From Pseudoflavonifractor phocaeensis (GTDB lineage Bacteria > Bacillota > Clostridia > Oscillospirales > Oscillospiraceae), in contig NZ_JACJLC010000005.1 of NCBI RefSeq assembly GCF_016901955.1, positions 1-64,000 of the forward strand: DNA of 64,000 bases, read 5' to 3'. Shown one piece after another: positions 52,082 through 60,164 of this stretch (positions are counted from its first letter, which is position 1; each line of letters begins with the position of its first letter). The notes under the pieces were generated by a model that made no database searches, had not been told where the DNA came from, and worked only from the letters and a program-made list of their open reading frames with translations. The translations under genes and the position numbers were made by a program.

Positions 52082-53494
52082 TCAGGCCACCAGAGCCAGA
52101 ACCCGGTTGATGACGGTAGCGGATTCCGCGCGGGAGGCCACGATGGTGGGCATCAGGTAGCCGTCGGTGCCCTGGAAGAGGCCGGCGGCGGTGGCCCGGG
52201 CGGCGGAGGCCAGCGCCCAGTCGGCGATGGCGCTGTCATCCTTGAAGCCCAGACCGCTCTTTTCAGGCAGGTTCAGGAACCGGTCCATGAGCACCATCAT
52301 CTCCTGCCGGGTGATAGGCCGGTCGGGGGAGAAGGTGGTGGAAGAGGTACCGGCCACCAGGCCCAGCTGGGCGGCCTTCTGGATGTAGCTCTGAGCCCAA
52401 TGGCCCTGGATGTCATTAAAGGTGGGAACGGCAGCCCCGGCCTGAGCCTGAGGCAGGGCGTTGGATTTTTCCAGGGCGGTGTACAGCATGGCGGTGAACT
52501 CCGCCCGGGTGGTGCCCTGGTTGGGCAGGTAGTTGTTGCCCGAGGGATGGAGTTCCACGCCCAGGTCCTTCAGCTGAGCCACCTCATACCAGGCCCAGTG
52601 ATAGGTCATATCGTCATAGGGGGAGTGGTAGTCCAGGTAGTCGAAGCCGTAGTCCAGCAGGGCGGTGCTGTCGGTGTGACGGGTGCGCTCGTTGGTGGAC
52701 TTCATGACCACGGTGATGATGCGGCGGCCATTCCGGACGGCGGTGGCGCTGAGGCAGTAGCCGGCGGCGGAGATGGTACCCGTCTTGAAGCCGTCGCACC
52801 CCTCGTACTCATAGGCCTGGTCGGTCAGCAGCTTGTTGGTGTTGGGGTACCACTTGCCGTTGAAGGTGACGCCGGTGAGCTTGGTGTAGTTCAGGACCTG
52901 GGGGAAACGCTGGATGAACTCCCGCACCAGCATGGCCTGAGAGCGGGCGGTGAGGTAGTGGACGTGGGCGCCATGGCAGTTCTTGTACTCAGCGGTCATG
53001 CCCAGCCGCTTGGCGGTCTCATTCATCCGCTGGACGAAGGCGCTCTCGCTGCCCGAGATGTACTCAGCCATAACGATACAGGAGGCGCTGGCAGAGGGGA
53101 TAAGGATGAGCCGGAGAAGCATGTCCACCGTCACCGTGCCGCCGGAGGGCAGGGGCACCGAGGCGGGGTAGTTGGAGCCGTCCCGGGATTTGCGGGCATT
53201 TTCGGCGCTGATGGGTATCTGGGTGTCCAGAGTGAGGCGGCCGGCCTCCAGCTCCTCAAAGATGATGTAGGCGGTCATGACCTTGGTCATGGAGGCGGGC
53301 ACCCGCATGGTGTCGGCGTTCTTGGCGTAGAGCAGTTCGCCGGTCTGATAGTCCATCACCACCGCGCTGGCGGCGTAGACCGAGGGCTGCTTGGGGGGAG
53401 AGGTGGCAGCCCACACAGGGGTGCTCATCAGCAGGGCCAGCAGCAGAAGCAGTGCTATGACTCGTGTGGGCAGGCGGTGCATTCTCTGGTACAT
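52082..53494 (-). CDS. S11 D-alanyl-D-alanine carboxypeptidase with SLH repeats
   Basis: The 470-residue exported protein has a signal peptide, a penicillin-binding S11 domain and C-terminal SLH repeats (about 350-470). The nucleophile motif is Ser68-MTK (PASMTKVMTAY) and KTG is at 236-238 (CDGFKTGTI). The SxN motif is altered: the aligned segment reads PSASASC, giving Ser134-Ala-Ser136 where Asn is expected. Activity may be changed. It removes the last D-Ala from stem peptides in known relatives. The ATG at 53494 follows GGAGAT, and the promoter is at 53566-53594. Confidence 0.9.
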   Translation of the reverse strand: MYQRMHRLPTRVIALLLLLALLMSTPVWAATSPPKQPSVYAASAVVMDYQTGELLYAKNADTMRVPASMTKVMTAYIIFEELEAGRLTLDTQIPISAENARKSRDGSNYPASVPLPSGGTVTVDMLLRLILIPSASASCIVMAEYISGSESAFVQRMNETAKRLGMTAEYKNCHGAHVHYLTARSQAMLVREFIQRFPQVLNYTKLTGVTFNGKWYPNTNKLLTDQAYEYEGCDGFKTGTISAAGYCLSATAVRNGRRIITVVMKSTNERTRHTDSTALLDYGFDYLDYHSPYDDMTYHWAWYEVAQLKDLGVELHPSGNNYLPNQGTTRAEFTAMLYTALEKSNALPQAQAGAAVPTFNDIQGHWAQSYIQKAAQLGLVAGTSSTTFSPDRPITRQEMMVLMDRFLNLPEKSGLGFKDDSAIADWALASAARATAAGLFQGTDGYLMPTIVASRAESATVINRVLALVA

Positions 53495-53539
53495 ACTGTC
53501 ATCTCCGATTCTGTCGGCCCTGCGGCCGGCCTGTGATGT

Positions 53540-53594
53540 GCTTCGCCGGGCGAAGCGATGTCTTTAGTATGGCATAGAACAACCGGTTTGTCAA
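53540..53594 (-). promoter_or_regulatory. Promoter and leader palindrome of the S11 carboxypeptidase gene
   Basis: On the minus strand TTGACA (53594-53589) and CATACT (53571-53566) are 17 bp apart with an extended -10 (ATGC). A 17-base palindrome GCTTCGCC-G-GGCGAAGC lies just downstream at 53540-53556 and could be an operator or a leader hairpin. Confidence 0.65.
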
Positions 53595-53653
53595 ATACCA
53601 CCAAAAAAGAACCTGAAAACCTGGGGGATTTTTTTTGGTCACCAGGAAAAGGA

Positions 53654-53683
53654 TTGGAAATATGGAGTGGCATATGCTATAAT
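53654..53683 (+). promoter_or_regulatory. Promoter of uppP
   Basis: TTGGAA (53654-53659) and TATAAT (53678-53683) are 18 bp apart with an extended -10 (ATGC). Confidence 0.7.
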
Positions 53684-53748
53684 ATCCTGTATTGGTTTGC
53701 CCGGAACTCAGACGGACGGCAAGCCTCCGATGATTGGAGGGATTTCAT

Positions 53749-54594
53749 TTGAGTTATCTGATGTCCATTCTCATGGGGATCATCCAGGGTGTGGCGGAGT
53801 TCCTGCCCATCTCCAGCTCCGGCCATCTGGCCCTGTTCCAACAGTTCTTCGGCATGGAGAATATGGAGGAAAAGTACATGTTTTTTACCGTCCTGCTCCA
53901 CTTCGGCACCCTGATCTCGGTGTGCGTGGTGTACTGGCGGGACATCGTGGATATGATCCGGGAGTTTTTCCTGGGTATTGCCGCTCTGGCGGGAAAGGAC
54001 AACGGCGCTCCGCCGCCCCCGGCCCGGCGGATGGTGATGCTCATCATCCTTGCCACTCTGCCTCTGTTTGTGATGGTATTTCTTCAGGACGCGGTGAACA
54101 CCCTGTTCTCCAACTCCATCATGGTATCCATCGCTCTGCTGTGTACCGGCTTCATCCTCTATTTCTCCGACCGGATGGCCAGAGGCCGCAAGACCGCTAA
54201 AAACGCCACCGTGGCCGACGCCCTCATCGTGGGCTGCGGCCAGGCCCTGGCGGTGATCCCCGGCCTGTCCCGCTCGGGCACCACCATCTCTGTGGGAATG
54301 CTCCGGGGCTTTGACCGGGCATTCGCCGTCCGCTTCTCCTTCCTCATGTCTCTTCCCGCCATTCTGGGGGCCAACGTGCTGGAGGTCAAGAACGCGGTGG
54401 AGGCCGGCTTCAATATGGCGGAGCTGCCCATGTATCTGGTGGGCGTGTTGGTGGCCGCTGTGGTGGGCTATTTTGCTATCCGTCTGGTCAAGAGTCTGTC
54501 CGACAAAGGCAAATTTGGTATGTTTGCCTACTACTGCTGGGCGGTGGGCCTGGGCAGCCTCATCGCCGGCGTGGTCAAGACCATTGTGGGCTGA
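53749..54594 (+). CDS. uppP: Undecaprenyl-diphosphatase (BacA/UppP)
   Basis: UppP recycles the lipid carrier of peptidoglycan by removing one phosphate from undecaprenyl diphosphate. The 281-residue membrane protein has the two family motifs, GVAEFLPISSSGHL and PGLSRSGTTIS. I place the start at TTG 53749, seven bases after GGAGGG; a TTG at 53734 would overlap that site. It is followed 36 bp later by ftsK. Confidence 0.95.
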   Translation: MSYLMSILMGIIQGVAEFLPISSSGHLALFQQFFGMENMEEKYMFFTVLLHFGTLISVCVVYWRDIVDMIREFFLGIAALAGKDNGAPPPPARRMVMLIILATLPLFVMVFLQDAVNTLFSNSIMVSIALLCTGFILYFSDRMARGRKTAKNATVADALIVGCGQALAVIPGLSRSGTTISVGMLRGFDRAFAVRFSFLMSLPAILGANVLEVKNAVEAGFNMAELPMYLVGVLVAAVVGYFAIRLVKSLSDKGKFGMFAYYCWAVGLGSLIAGVVKTIVG

Positions 54595-54630
54595 CCCGCG
54601 TCAAGTTTCCCTGGAAAGGATCTGATACCT

Positions 54631-57309
54631 ATGGCCACAGCACAAAAGAAGACCTCCGGCGGAAAGCGGACCGCTTCTTCCGGTCGGAAACCGACCGCCA
54701 AACGCGCGTCTACCGCCAACAGCCGGAGCAAAAAGTCCGCGCCCCGTCCTGTCCGGCGGGAGGTGGGGGCGGTGGTGTGCCTGCTGCTGGCCATTTTTGC
54801 CGCCCTGGGTTACTTCCACATCCAGGCCATCTTTATCGACTTTTTCTGTGGCGTGGTGAAGGGACTTATCGGCTACGGTTATCTGCTGCTGCCCCCCATG
54901 CTGCTGGTGGCCAGCGGCATCCTGGCCTTCCACCGTGGCCGTCCCGTTCAGCTGCGGGTGTGGTGCGCCCTGCTGCTGCCCGTACTGGCCGGTGGGCTGC
55001 TCCACCTGTTCCTGGCCAAGGGCGCCTACAACTGGAACCTGGATATGGTAAAGCTGCTGTGGACCCAGGGAGAAACCCTGACCAGCGGCGGCGTGGTCAG
55101 CGGGGGGCTGGCCCTGGGCCTTACCGCTGTATTCAGCAAGATCGGCGCCGGCATTATCTTCGCCATCCTGGGGATCATCCTGGTGATGGTGTGCTTCCAT
55201 ATTTCCCCCTCCGATCTGGCCGACAGCTTTCGGGAGCGTCCCCGGGTGGAATATGAGGAGGAAGAGCTGCCCGTCCCCCGTCGCCGGGTGAAGGAGGAGC
55301 GGCCCAAGGCTGTGGAAGAGCCCCGGGAGAAGCGGGCCAAGGCGGAGATCGATATCCCGGTGGATGAGGGTCCCCTGGTAGGCAAGACCAGGGAGCCCAA
55401 GCCGGTGGAGAAGAAGGAGCGGTTCTTCAACCGCAAGCCCTCGGTGCCCACTCCCGATCAGGTGCTGGCTGGGGTGAGCGGGGGGGAGGCCCCCCAGGAG
55501 GAGGAGGAGAGGGCGCAGGCCCCTGGGGAGGAGGTCCGGCCCGCCCCTCCCGAGCCCCTGGTGGAGGAGCCCGTTCAGCCCGAGCCGGAGTCTCAGCCAG
55601 CCCCCATGCCAGAGATCGTGCGGGAGCCGGCGGTGCCCGCCCCGCCCAGCAGCAAGGCCAGGCAGCGGGAGGAGGCTGCCCAGGCGGCGGCCGAGGTGGC
55701 CCAGGACATCGCCCGCAGCCTGGAGGAGGAACCGGCGGCCTACCAGTATCCCCCGGTGTCTTTGCTCACCGAGGGGGAAGGCGTATCCAGCTCCGACGTG
55801 GCCGGGGAGCTGCGGGCCAACCAGGCCCGCCTGTCCGACACCATCCGCTCCTTCGGCATCGACGCATCCATCTCCAATGTGACCCGGGGCCCCTCGGTGA
55901 CCCGGTATGAGCTGGAGCTGGACCAGGGCGTCCGTCTCAACAAGCTGACCAACCTGGCCGATGATATCGCCCTGGCGCTGGGGGCGGCCGGGGTGCGCAT
56001 TGCCCCCATCCCCAACCAGATCTCCATGGTGGGCATCGAGGTGCCCAACCGGCTGGTGTCCCCGGTGTATATCCACGACGTGATCGATTCCAAGGAGTTC
56101 CGGGACAACCCCTCCAAGGTATCCTTCGCCGTGGGTAAGGATATCGGCGGCAACAACATCGTAGGTAATATCGCCAAGCTGCCCCATCTGCTCATTGCCG
56201 GCACCACCGGTTCCGGTAAGTCGGTGTGTACCAACTCCCTCATCATTTCCCTGCTGTACAAGGCCACGCCGGAAGAAGTGCGCCTTATCATGGTGGACCC
56301 CAAGATGGTGGAGCTGGGCATTTACAACGGCATCCCCCATCTGCTCATTCCGGTGGTTACCGACCCCAAAAAGGCAGCCGGCGCTCTCCAGTGGGCGGTG
56401 GTGGAGATGATGAAGCGGTACCGTGCCTTCTCCGAGATCGGGGTCCGGGACCTGGCCAGCTACAACGCCCACGCCGCCAAGACCCTGGACATGGAGAAGA
56501 TGCCCCAGATCGTGGTGGTCATCGACGAGCTGGCCGACCTGATGCTGGTGGCCGCCAAGGAGGTGGAGGAATCCATCTGCCGGGTGGCCCAGATGGGCCG
56601 TGCCGCCGGGATGCACCTCATCATCGCCACCCAGCGGCCCTCCGCTGACGTGATCACCGGTCTGATGAAGGCCAACATCCCCAGCCGCATTGCCTTTGCC
56701 GTGGCCTCTTCGCTGGAGTCCCGTATCATCCTGGACACCACCGGCGCGGAAAAGCTGGTGGGCCGGGGCGACATGCTCTACTTCCCCCTGGGCTCCGGCA
56801 AGCCCCAGCGGGTCCAGGGCTGCCTCATCTCCGACGAGGAGGTGGCCGCCGTGGTGGGCTTCATCAAGCAGAACAGCGGCGGGGCCGAGTACGACCAGGA
56901 GATCATGCACGACATCGAAAAGCATGCCGCCGAGAAGGAGAAGGGCTCCAAGGGTGTGGGTGGCTCCGCTCCGGAAGAAGTGGGAGACGAGTACGACGAG
57001 TTGCTTCCCTCCGCCATCGAGGTGGTGGTGGAGACCGGCATGGCCTCTGTGTCCATGCTCCAGCGGCGGCTGAAGCTGGGCTATTCCCGGGCCGCCCGTC
57101 TGGTGGACCAGATGGAGGAGAAGGGCGTGGTGGGCCCCTTCGAGGGCTCCAAGCCACGGCAGCTGCTCATCACCAAGGAACAGTGGCAGGAGATGCAGTT
57201 CAAGCAGGACATGGCCGCCGGGGCCTCCGAGCCGGTGCCTGACGAGCTGGGGTTTGAAGGGGACGCGGTGCCCCAAAGCCGGGACCTGCCCCCCTTCGAT
57301 CTGGATTGA
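54631..57309 (+). CDS. ftsK: DNA translocase FtsK/SpoIIIE
   Basis: The 892-residue protein pumps chromosomal DNA through the closing septum. A basic N-terminus (about 1-45) leads to four membrane helices (to about 200), a Glu/Pro-rich linker (about 210-390), the alpha/beta motor with Walker A GTTGSGKSV and Walker B IVVVIDELADLM, and a C-terminal winged-helix gamma domain (SVSMLQRRLKLGYSRAARLVDQM). Length is typical. In a spore-forming relative it could also act as SpoIIIE; I cannot separate the two here. Confidence 0.96.
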   Translation: MATAQKKTSGGKRTASSGRKPTAKRASTANSRSKKSAPRPVRREVGAVVCLLLAIFAALGYFHIQAIFIDFFCGVVKGLIGYGYLLLPPMLLVASGILAFHRGRPVQLRVWCALLLPVLAGGLLHLFLAKGAYNWNLDMVKLLWTQGETLTSGGVVSGGLALGLTAVFSKIGAGIIFAILGIILVMVCFHISPSDLADSFRERPRVEYEEEELPVPRRRVKEERPKAVEEPREKRAKAEIDIPVDEGPLVGKTREPKPVEKKERFFNRKPSVPTPDQVLAGVSGGEAPQEEEERAQAPGEEVRPAPPEPLVEEPVQPEPESQPAPMPEIVREPAVPAPPSSKARQREEAAQAAAEVAQDIARSLEEEPAAYQYPPVSLLTEGEGVSSSDVAGELRANQARLSDTIRSFGIDASISNVTRGPSVTRYELELDQGVRLNKLTNLADDIALALGAAGVRIAPIPNQISMVGIEVPNRLVSPVYIHDVIDSKEFRDNPSKVSFAVGKDIGGNNIVGNIAKLPHLLIAGTTGSGKSVCTNSLIISLLYKATPEEVRLIMVDPKMVELGIYNGIPHLLIPVVTDPKKAAGALQWAVVEMMKRYRAFSEIGVRDLASYNAHAAKTLDMEKMPQIVVVIDELADLMLVAAKEVEESICRVAQMGRAAGMHLIIATQRPSADVITGLMKANIPSRIAFAVASSLESRIILDTTGAEKLVGRGDMLYFPLGSGKPQRVQGCLISDEEVAAVVGFIKQNSGGAEYDQEIMHDIEKHAAEKEKGSKGVGGSAPEEVGDEYDELLPSAIEVVVETGMASVSMLQRRLKLGYSRAARLVDQMEEKGVVGPFEGSKPRQLLITKEQWQEMQFKQDMAAGASEPVPDELGFEGDAVPQSRDLPPFDLD

Positions 57310-57347
57310 ATGGGATCAAAACGGGGCGGTTACAAGTGAATCCATCT

Positions 57348-57469
57348 GTCATCCTGAGCCCCGAAGGGGCGAAGGATCTTCCGGCAGCGGACCAACCGGC
57401 GGGAAAGATCCTTCGCTCTCGCTCAGGATGACAAAAATGGGGCCTGCCGCGTTTTTTGCGGCAGGCCCC
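57348..57469 (-). terminator. Composite repeat: 85-bp inverted repeat plus terminator hairpin (purD)
   Basis: The inverted repeat (57348-57432; ends GTCATCCTGAGC / GCTCAGGATGAC, inner GAAGGATCTT / AAGATCCTTC) adjoins a hairpin with a 12-bp stem (GGGGCCTGCCGC, 57439-57450, with 57458-57469). Read from purD on the minus strand, the hairpin comes 13 bases after the stop and is followed by ATTTTTGTC, a good intrinsic terminator. The same arrangement occurs at 2732-2854, 19815-19882 and 27901-28023. Confidence 0.8.
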
Positions 57470-57482
57470 ATTTGGATCATCT

Positions 57483-58739
57483 TTATACCCGCCCGATGTC
57501 GGTGCGGAAGTGCATGTCGGTGAAGTGGATGTGCTTGGCGGCGGCGTATGCCCCGTCGATGGCCTCGTCCAGGGTGTCGCCCACAGCGGTGACCCCCAGG
57601 ACCCGGCCGCCGTTGGTGACGATGTTGCCGTCGTCATCCAGCTTGGTGCCGGCATGAAAGACCACGGCGCCCTGATTGGCGGCGTCCAGTCCGGTGATGG
57701 GGTAGCCCTTTTTGTAATTCCCGGGGTAGCCTCCGCTGGCCAGAACCAGGCAGCAGGCGGCCCCCGGCTTCCACTGAATGTCGATCTGGCTCAGGGCCCC
57801 CTCCCGGCAGGCGGCGAAGATCTCCATCAGGTCGGAGTCCAGCAGGGAGAGCACCGCCTGGCACTCGGGATCGCCGAACCGGGCGTTGTACTCCACCACC
57901 TTGGGCCCCTGGGGGGTGATCATCAGGCCGAAGTAGATGACCCCCTTGAAGGGGCGGCCCTCCGCCTTCAGAGCGGCCACGGTGGGCAGGAAAATGTCCC
58001 GCATACACTGGATGGCCACGGGAGTGGTGTAGTTGGGGGAGGGGGAGATGGCCCCCATGCCGCCGGTGTTGGGGCCCTGGTTGCCGTCATAGGCCCGCTT
58101 GTGGTCCTGGGAGGAGGGCATGCACAACAGGTGCTCTCCGTCGCAGAAGGCCAGCACGGTGACCTCAGGGCCGGTCATGCACTCCTCGATGACCACCTTG
58201 GCCCCGGCCTCGCCGAAGCGGTGGTCGCCCATCATGGAGCGGACGGCCTCCTTGGCCTCCTCCACGGTCTGAGCCACGATGACCCCCTTGCCCAGGGCCA
58301 GGCCGTCGGCCTTTACCACGATGGGGGCCCCCTGGGCCTCCACATAGGCCAGGGCGGCCTCCATGTCGGTAAAGGTTTCGTACCTGGCGGTAGGGATGTT
58401 GTACTTCTTCATCAGATTTTTGGAGAAGCTCTTGCTGGCCTCAATGATGGCCGCGTCGGCGGTGGGACCGAAGGCGGGGATGCCGGCGGCCTCCATGGCG
58501 TCCACCATGCCCAGGGCCAGAGGGTCGTCGGGGGCCACCACCACAAAGTCCATGGAGCGGCTCTTGGCCCACTTCACCATGCCCTCCACGTCGGTGGCGG
58601 CGATGGGCACGCACTGGGCGATGGATTCAATGCCGCCGTTGCCGGGGGCGCAGTAAAGGCGGGTGACGTGGGGGCTCTGGGCCAGCTTCCAGCAGATGGC
58701 GTGCTCCCGCCCGCCGCCGCCTACCACGAGAACTTTCAT
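57483..58739 (-). CDS. purD: Phosphoribosylamine-glycine ligase
   Basis: PurD makes glycinamide ribonucleotide, the second step of purine synthesis. The 418-residue ATP-grasp protein starts MKVLVVGGGGREHAI and has the motifs GNQGPNTGGMG and ARFGDPECQ. It is the last gene of the purine run, separated from purH by a 240-bp hairpin-rich spacer. Confidence 0.97.
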   Translation of the reverse strand: MKVLVVGGGGREHAICWKLAQSPHVTRLYCAPGNGGIESIAQCVPIAATDVEGMVKWAKSRSMDFVVVAPDDPLALGMVDAMEAAGIPAFGPTADAAIIEASKSFSKNLMKKYNIPTARYETFTDMEAALAYVEAQGAPIVVKADGLALGKGVIVAQTVEEAKEAVRSMMGDHRFGEAGAKVVIEECMTGPEVTVLAFCDGEHLLCMPSSQDHKRAYDGNQGPNTGGMGAISPSPNYTTPVAIQCMRDIFLPTVAALKAEGRPFKGVIYFGLMITPQGPKVVEYNARFGDPECQAVLSLLDSDLMEIFAACREGALSQIDIQWKPGAACCLVLASGGYPGNYKKGYPITGLDAANQGAVVFHAGTKLDDDGNIVTNGGRVLGVTAVGDTLDEAIDGAYAAAKHIHFTDMHFRTDIGRV

Positions 58740-58767
58740 ATTCAGACCTCATTTCGTTTCCCCCGTC

Positions 58768-58973
58768 CTTTTCGCGCAGCGAAAAGTTTTTTCGCGGAGG
58801 GTGTTGCGCTCCGTGACCCCGGAGCGAAAAAATAAAATCTATGGTTGGGAGAATTCATTTCTCCCAACCATACCCCGACCCGCGCCGCGGGGCGCGAAAC
58901 CGGGGGTATCGCAGAACTGCGCCAAGATGTCTTGGCGCAGTTCTGCGTATCCAGGGGGATTGGATCCCCCTGG
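58768..58973. repeat. Cluster of hairpins between purH and purD
   Basis: At least five perfect stems are packed in 206 bp with no gene: 58768-58786 (8 bp), 58787-58832 (9-bp outer stem TTTTTTCGC / GCGAAAAAA), 58841-58871 (13 bp), 58911-58946 (17 bp, arm GCAGAACTGCGCCAAGA) and 58951-58973 (9 bp). A further GC palindrome lies at 58882-58897. None has a standard T tail, but together they must affect read-through into purD. Confidence 0.8.
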
Positions 58974-58979
58974 AATCCA

Positions 58980-60152
58980 TTAGTGGTGGAACAGCCGCAT
59001 GCCGGTAAAGGCCATGACGATGCCGTACTTGTTACAGGTGGCGATGACGTGGTCGTCCCGGATGGAGCCGCCGGGCTGAACGATATACTGCACGCCGGAT
59101 TTGCGGGCCCGCTCCACGTTGTCGCCGAAGGGGAAGAAGGCGTCGGAGCCCACGGTGACCCCGGACTGGGTGGTGATCCAGGCCTTTTTCTCCTCGGCGG
59201 TGAGTACCTCGGGTTTGACCTTGAAGGTGTTCTGCCACACTCCCTCGGCCAGCACGTCCTCGTACTCGTCGGAGATATATACGTCGATGGCGTTGTCCCG
59301 GTCGGGGCGGCGGATGCCGTCCACGAACTGGAGGCCCAGCACCTTGGGATGCTGGCGCAGCAGCCAGTTGTCCGCCTTGGAGCCCGCCAGACGGGTGCAG
59401 TGGATGCGGCTCTGCTGGCCGGCGCCCACGCCGATGGCCTGGCCGTCCTTCACGTAGCACACGGAGTTGGACTGGGTGTACTTCAGGGTAATGAGGGAGA
59501 TGAGCATATCCCGGCGGGCCGCCTCGGGCAGATCCTTGTTATCGGTGACAATGTTGTTCAGAAGGGCCTCGTTGATCTCGTAGTTGTTGCGGCCCTGCTC
59601 AAAGGTGATGCCGAACACGTCCTTGTGCTCAATGGCCTTGGGGACGTAGTTGGGGTCGATCTGCACCACGTTGTAGCCGCCCTTGCGCTTGGTTTTCAGC
59701 ACCTCCAGGGCCTCGTCGGTGTAGCCGGGGGCGATGACGCCGTCGGACACCTCCAGGGCCAGGTAGCGGGCGGTCTGCACGTCGCACACGTCGGACAGAG
59801 CGGCCCAGTCGCCGTAGGAGCACAGCCGGTCGGCTCCCCGGGCCTTCACATAGGCGCAGGCGATGGGGGAGAGGTCCATACCCTCGGCAAAGTAGATCTG
59901 CTTCTCCACGTCGGTGAGGGGGGTGCCCACGGCGGCGCCGGCGGGGGAGACGTGCTTGAAGGAGGCGGCGGCGGGCAGACCGGTGGCTTCCTTCAGCTCC
60001 TTCACCAGCTGCCAGGAATTGAGGGCGTCCAGGAAGTTGATATACCCCGGCTTGCCGTTGAGCACCCGGATGGGCAGCTGGCCCGACTCCATGAAGATGC
60101 GGGCGGGCTTTTGGTTGGGGTTACAGCCGTATTTCAGTTCCAGTTCCGTCAT
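58980..60152 (-). CDS. purH: AICAR transformylase (PurH without the cyclohydrolase domain)
   Basis: The enzyme formylates AICAR with 10-formyl-THF, the ninth step of purine synthesis. The 390-residue protein matches only the AICARFT part of PurH (for example SFKHVSPAGAAVGTPL and GSDAFFPFGDNVERA) and has no N-terminal MGS-like IMP cyclohydrolase domain, which in ordinary PurH adds over 100 residues. The missing step is supplied by the neighbouring purO gene, which ends 12 bp upstream. Confidence 0.93.
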   Translation of the reverse strand: MTELELKYGCNPNQKPARIFMESGQLPIRVLNGKPGYINFLDALNSWQLVKELKEATGLPAAASFKHVSPAGAAVGTPLTDVEKQIYFAEGMDLSPIACAYVKARGADRLCSYGDWAALSDVCDVQTARYLALEVSDGVIAPGYTDEALEVLKTKRKGGYNVVQIDPNYVPKAIEHKDVFGITFEQGRNNYEINEALLNNIVTDNKDLPEAARRDMLISLITLKYTQSNSVCYVKDGQAIGVGAGQQSRIHCTRLAGSKADNWLLRQHPKVLGLQFVDGIRRPDRDNAIDVYISDEYEDVLAEGVWQNTFKVKPEVLTAEEKKAWITTQSGVTVGSDAFFPFGDNVERARKSGVQYIVQPGGSIRDDHVIATCNKYGIVMAFTGMRLFHH

Positions 60153-60164
60153 GACGGTGCCTCC

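Noticed and set aside
50588-53494. Possible vancomycin-resistance (VanXY-like) locus
   Set aside because: There are no VanRS, VanH or D-Ala-D-Lac ligase genes; the Ddl at 35807 looks ordinary and both enzymes fit normal wall turnover.
54601-57276. 891-codon open frame on the minus strand opposite ftsK
   Set aside because: It mirrors ftsK with His/Gly/Gln-rich low-complexity composition, caused by the high third-position GC; it has no binding site or recognisable domain.
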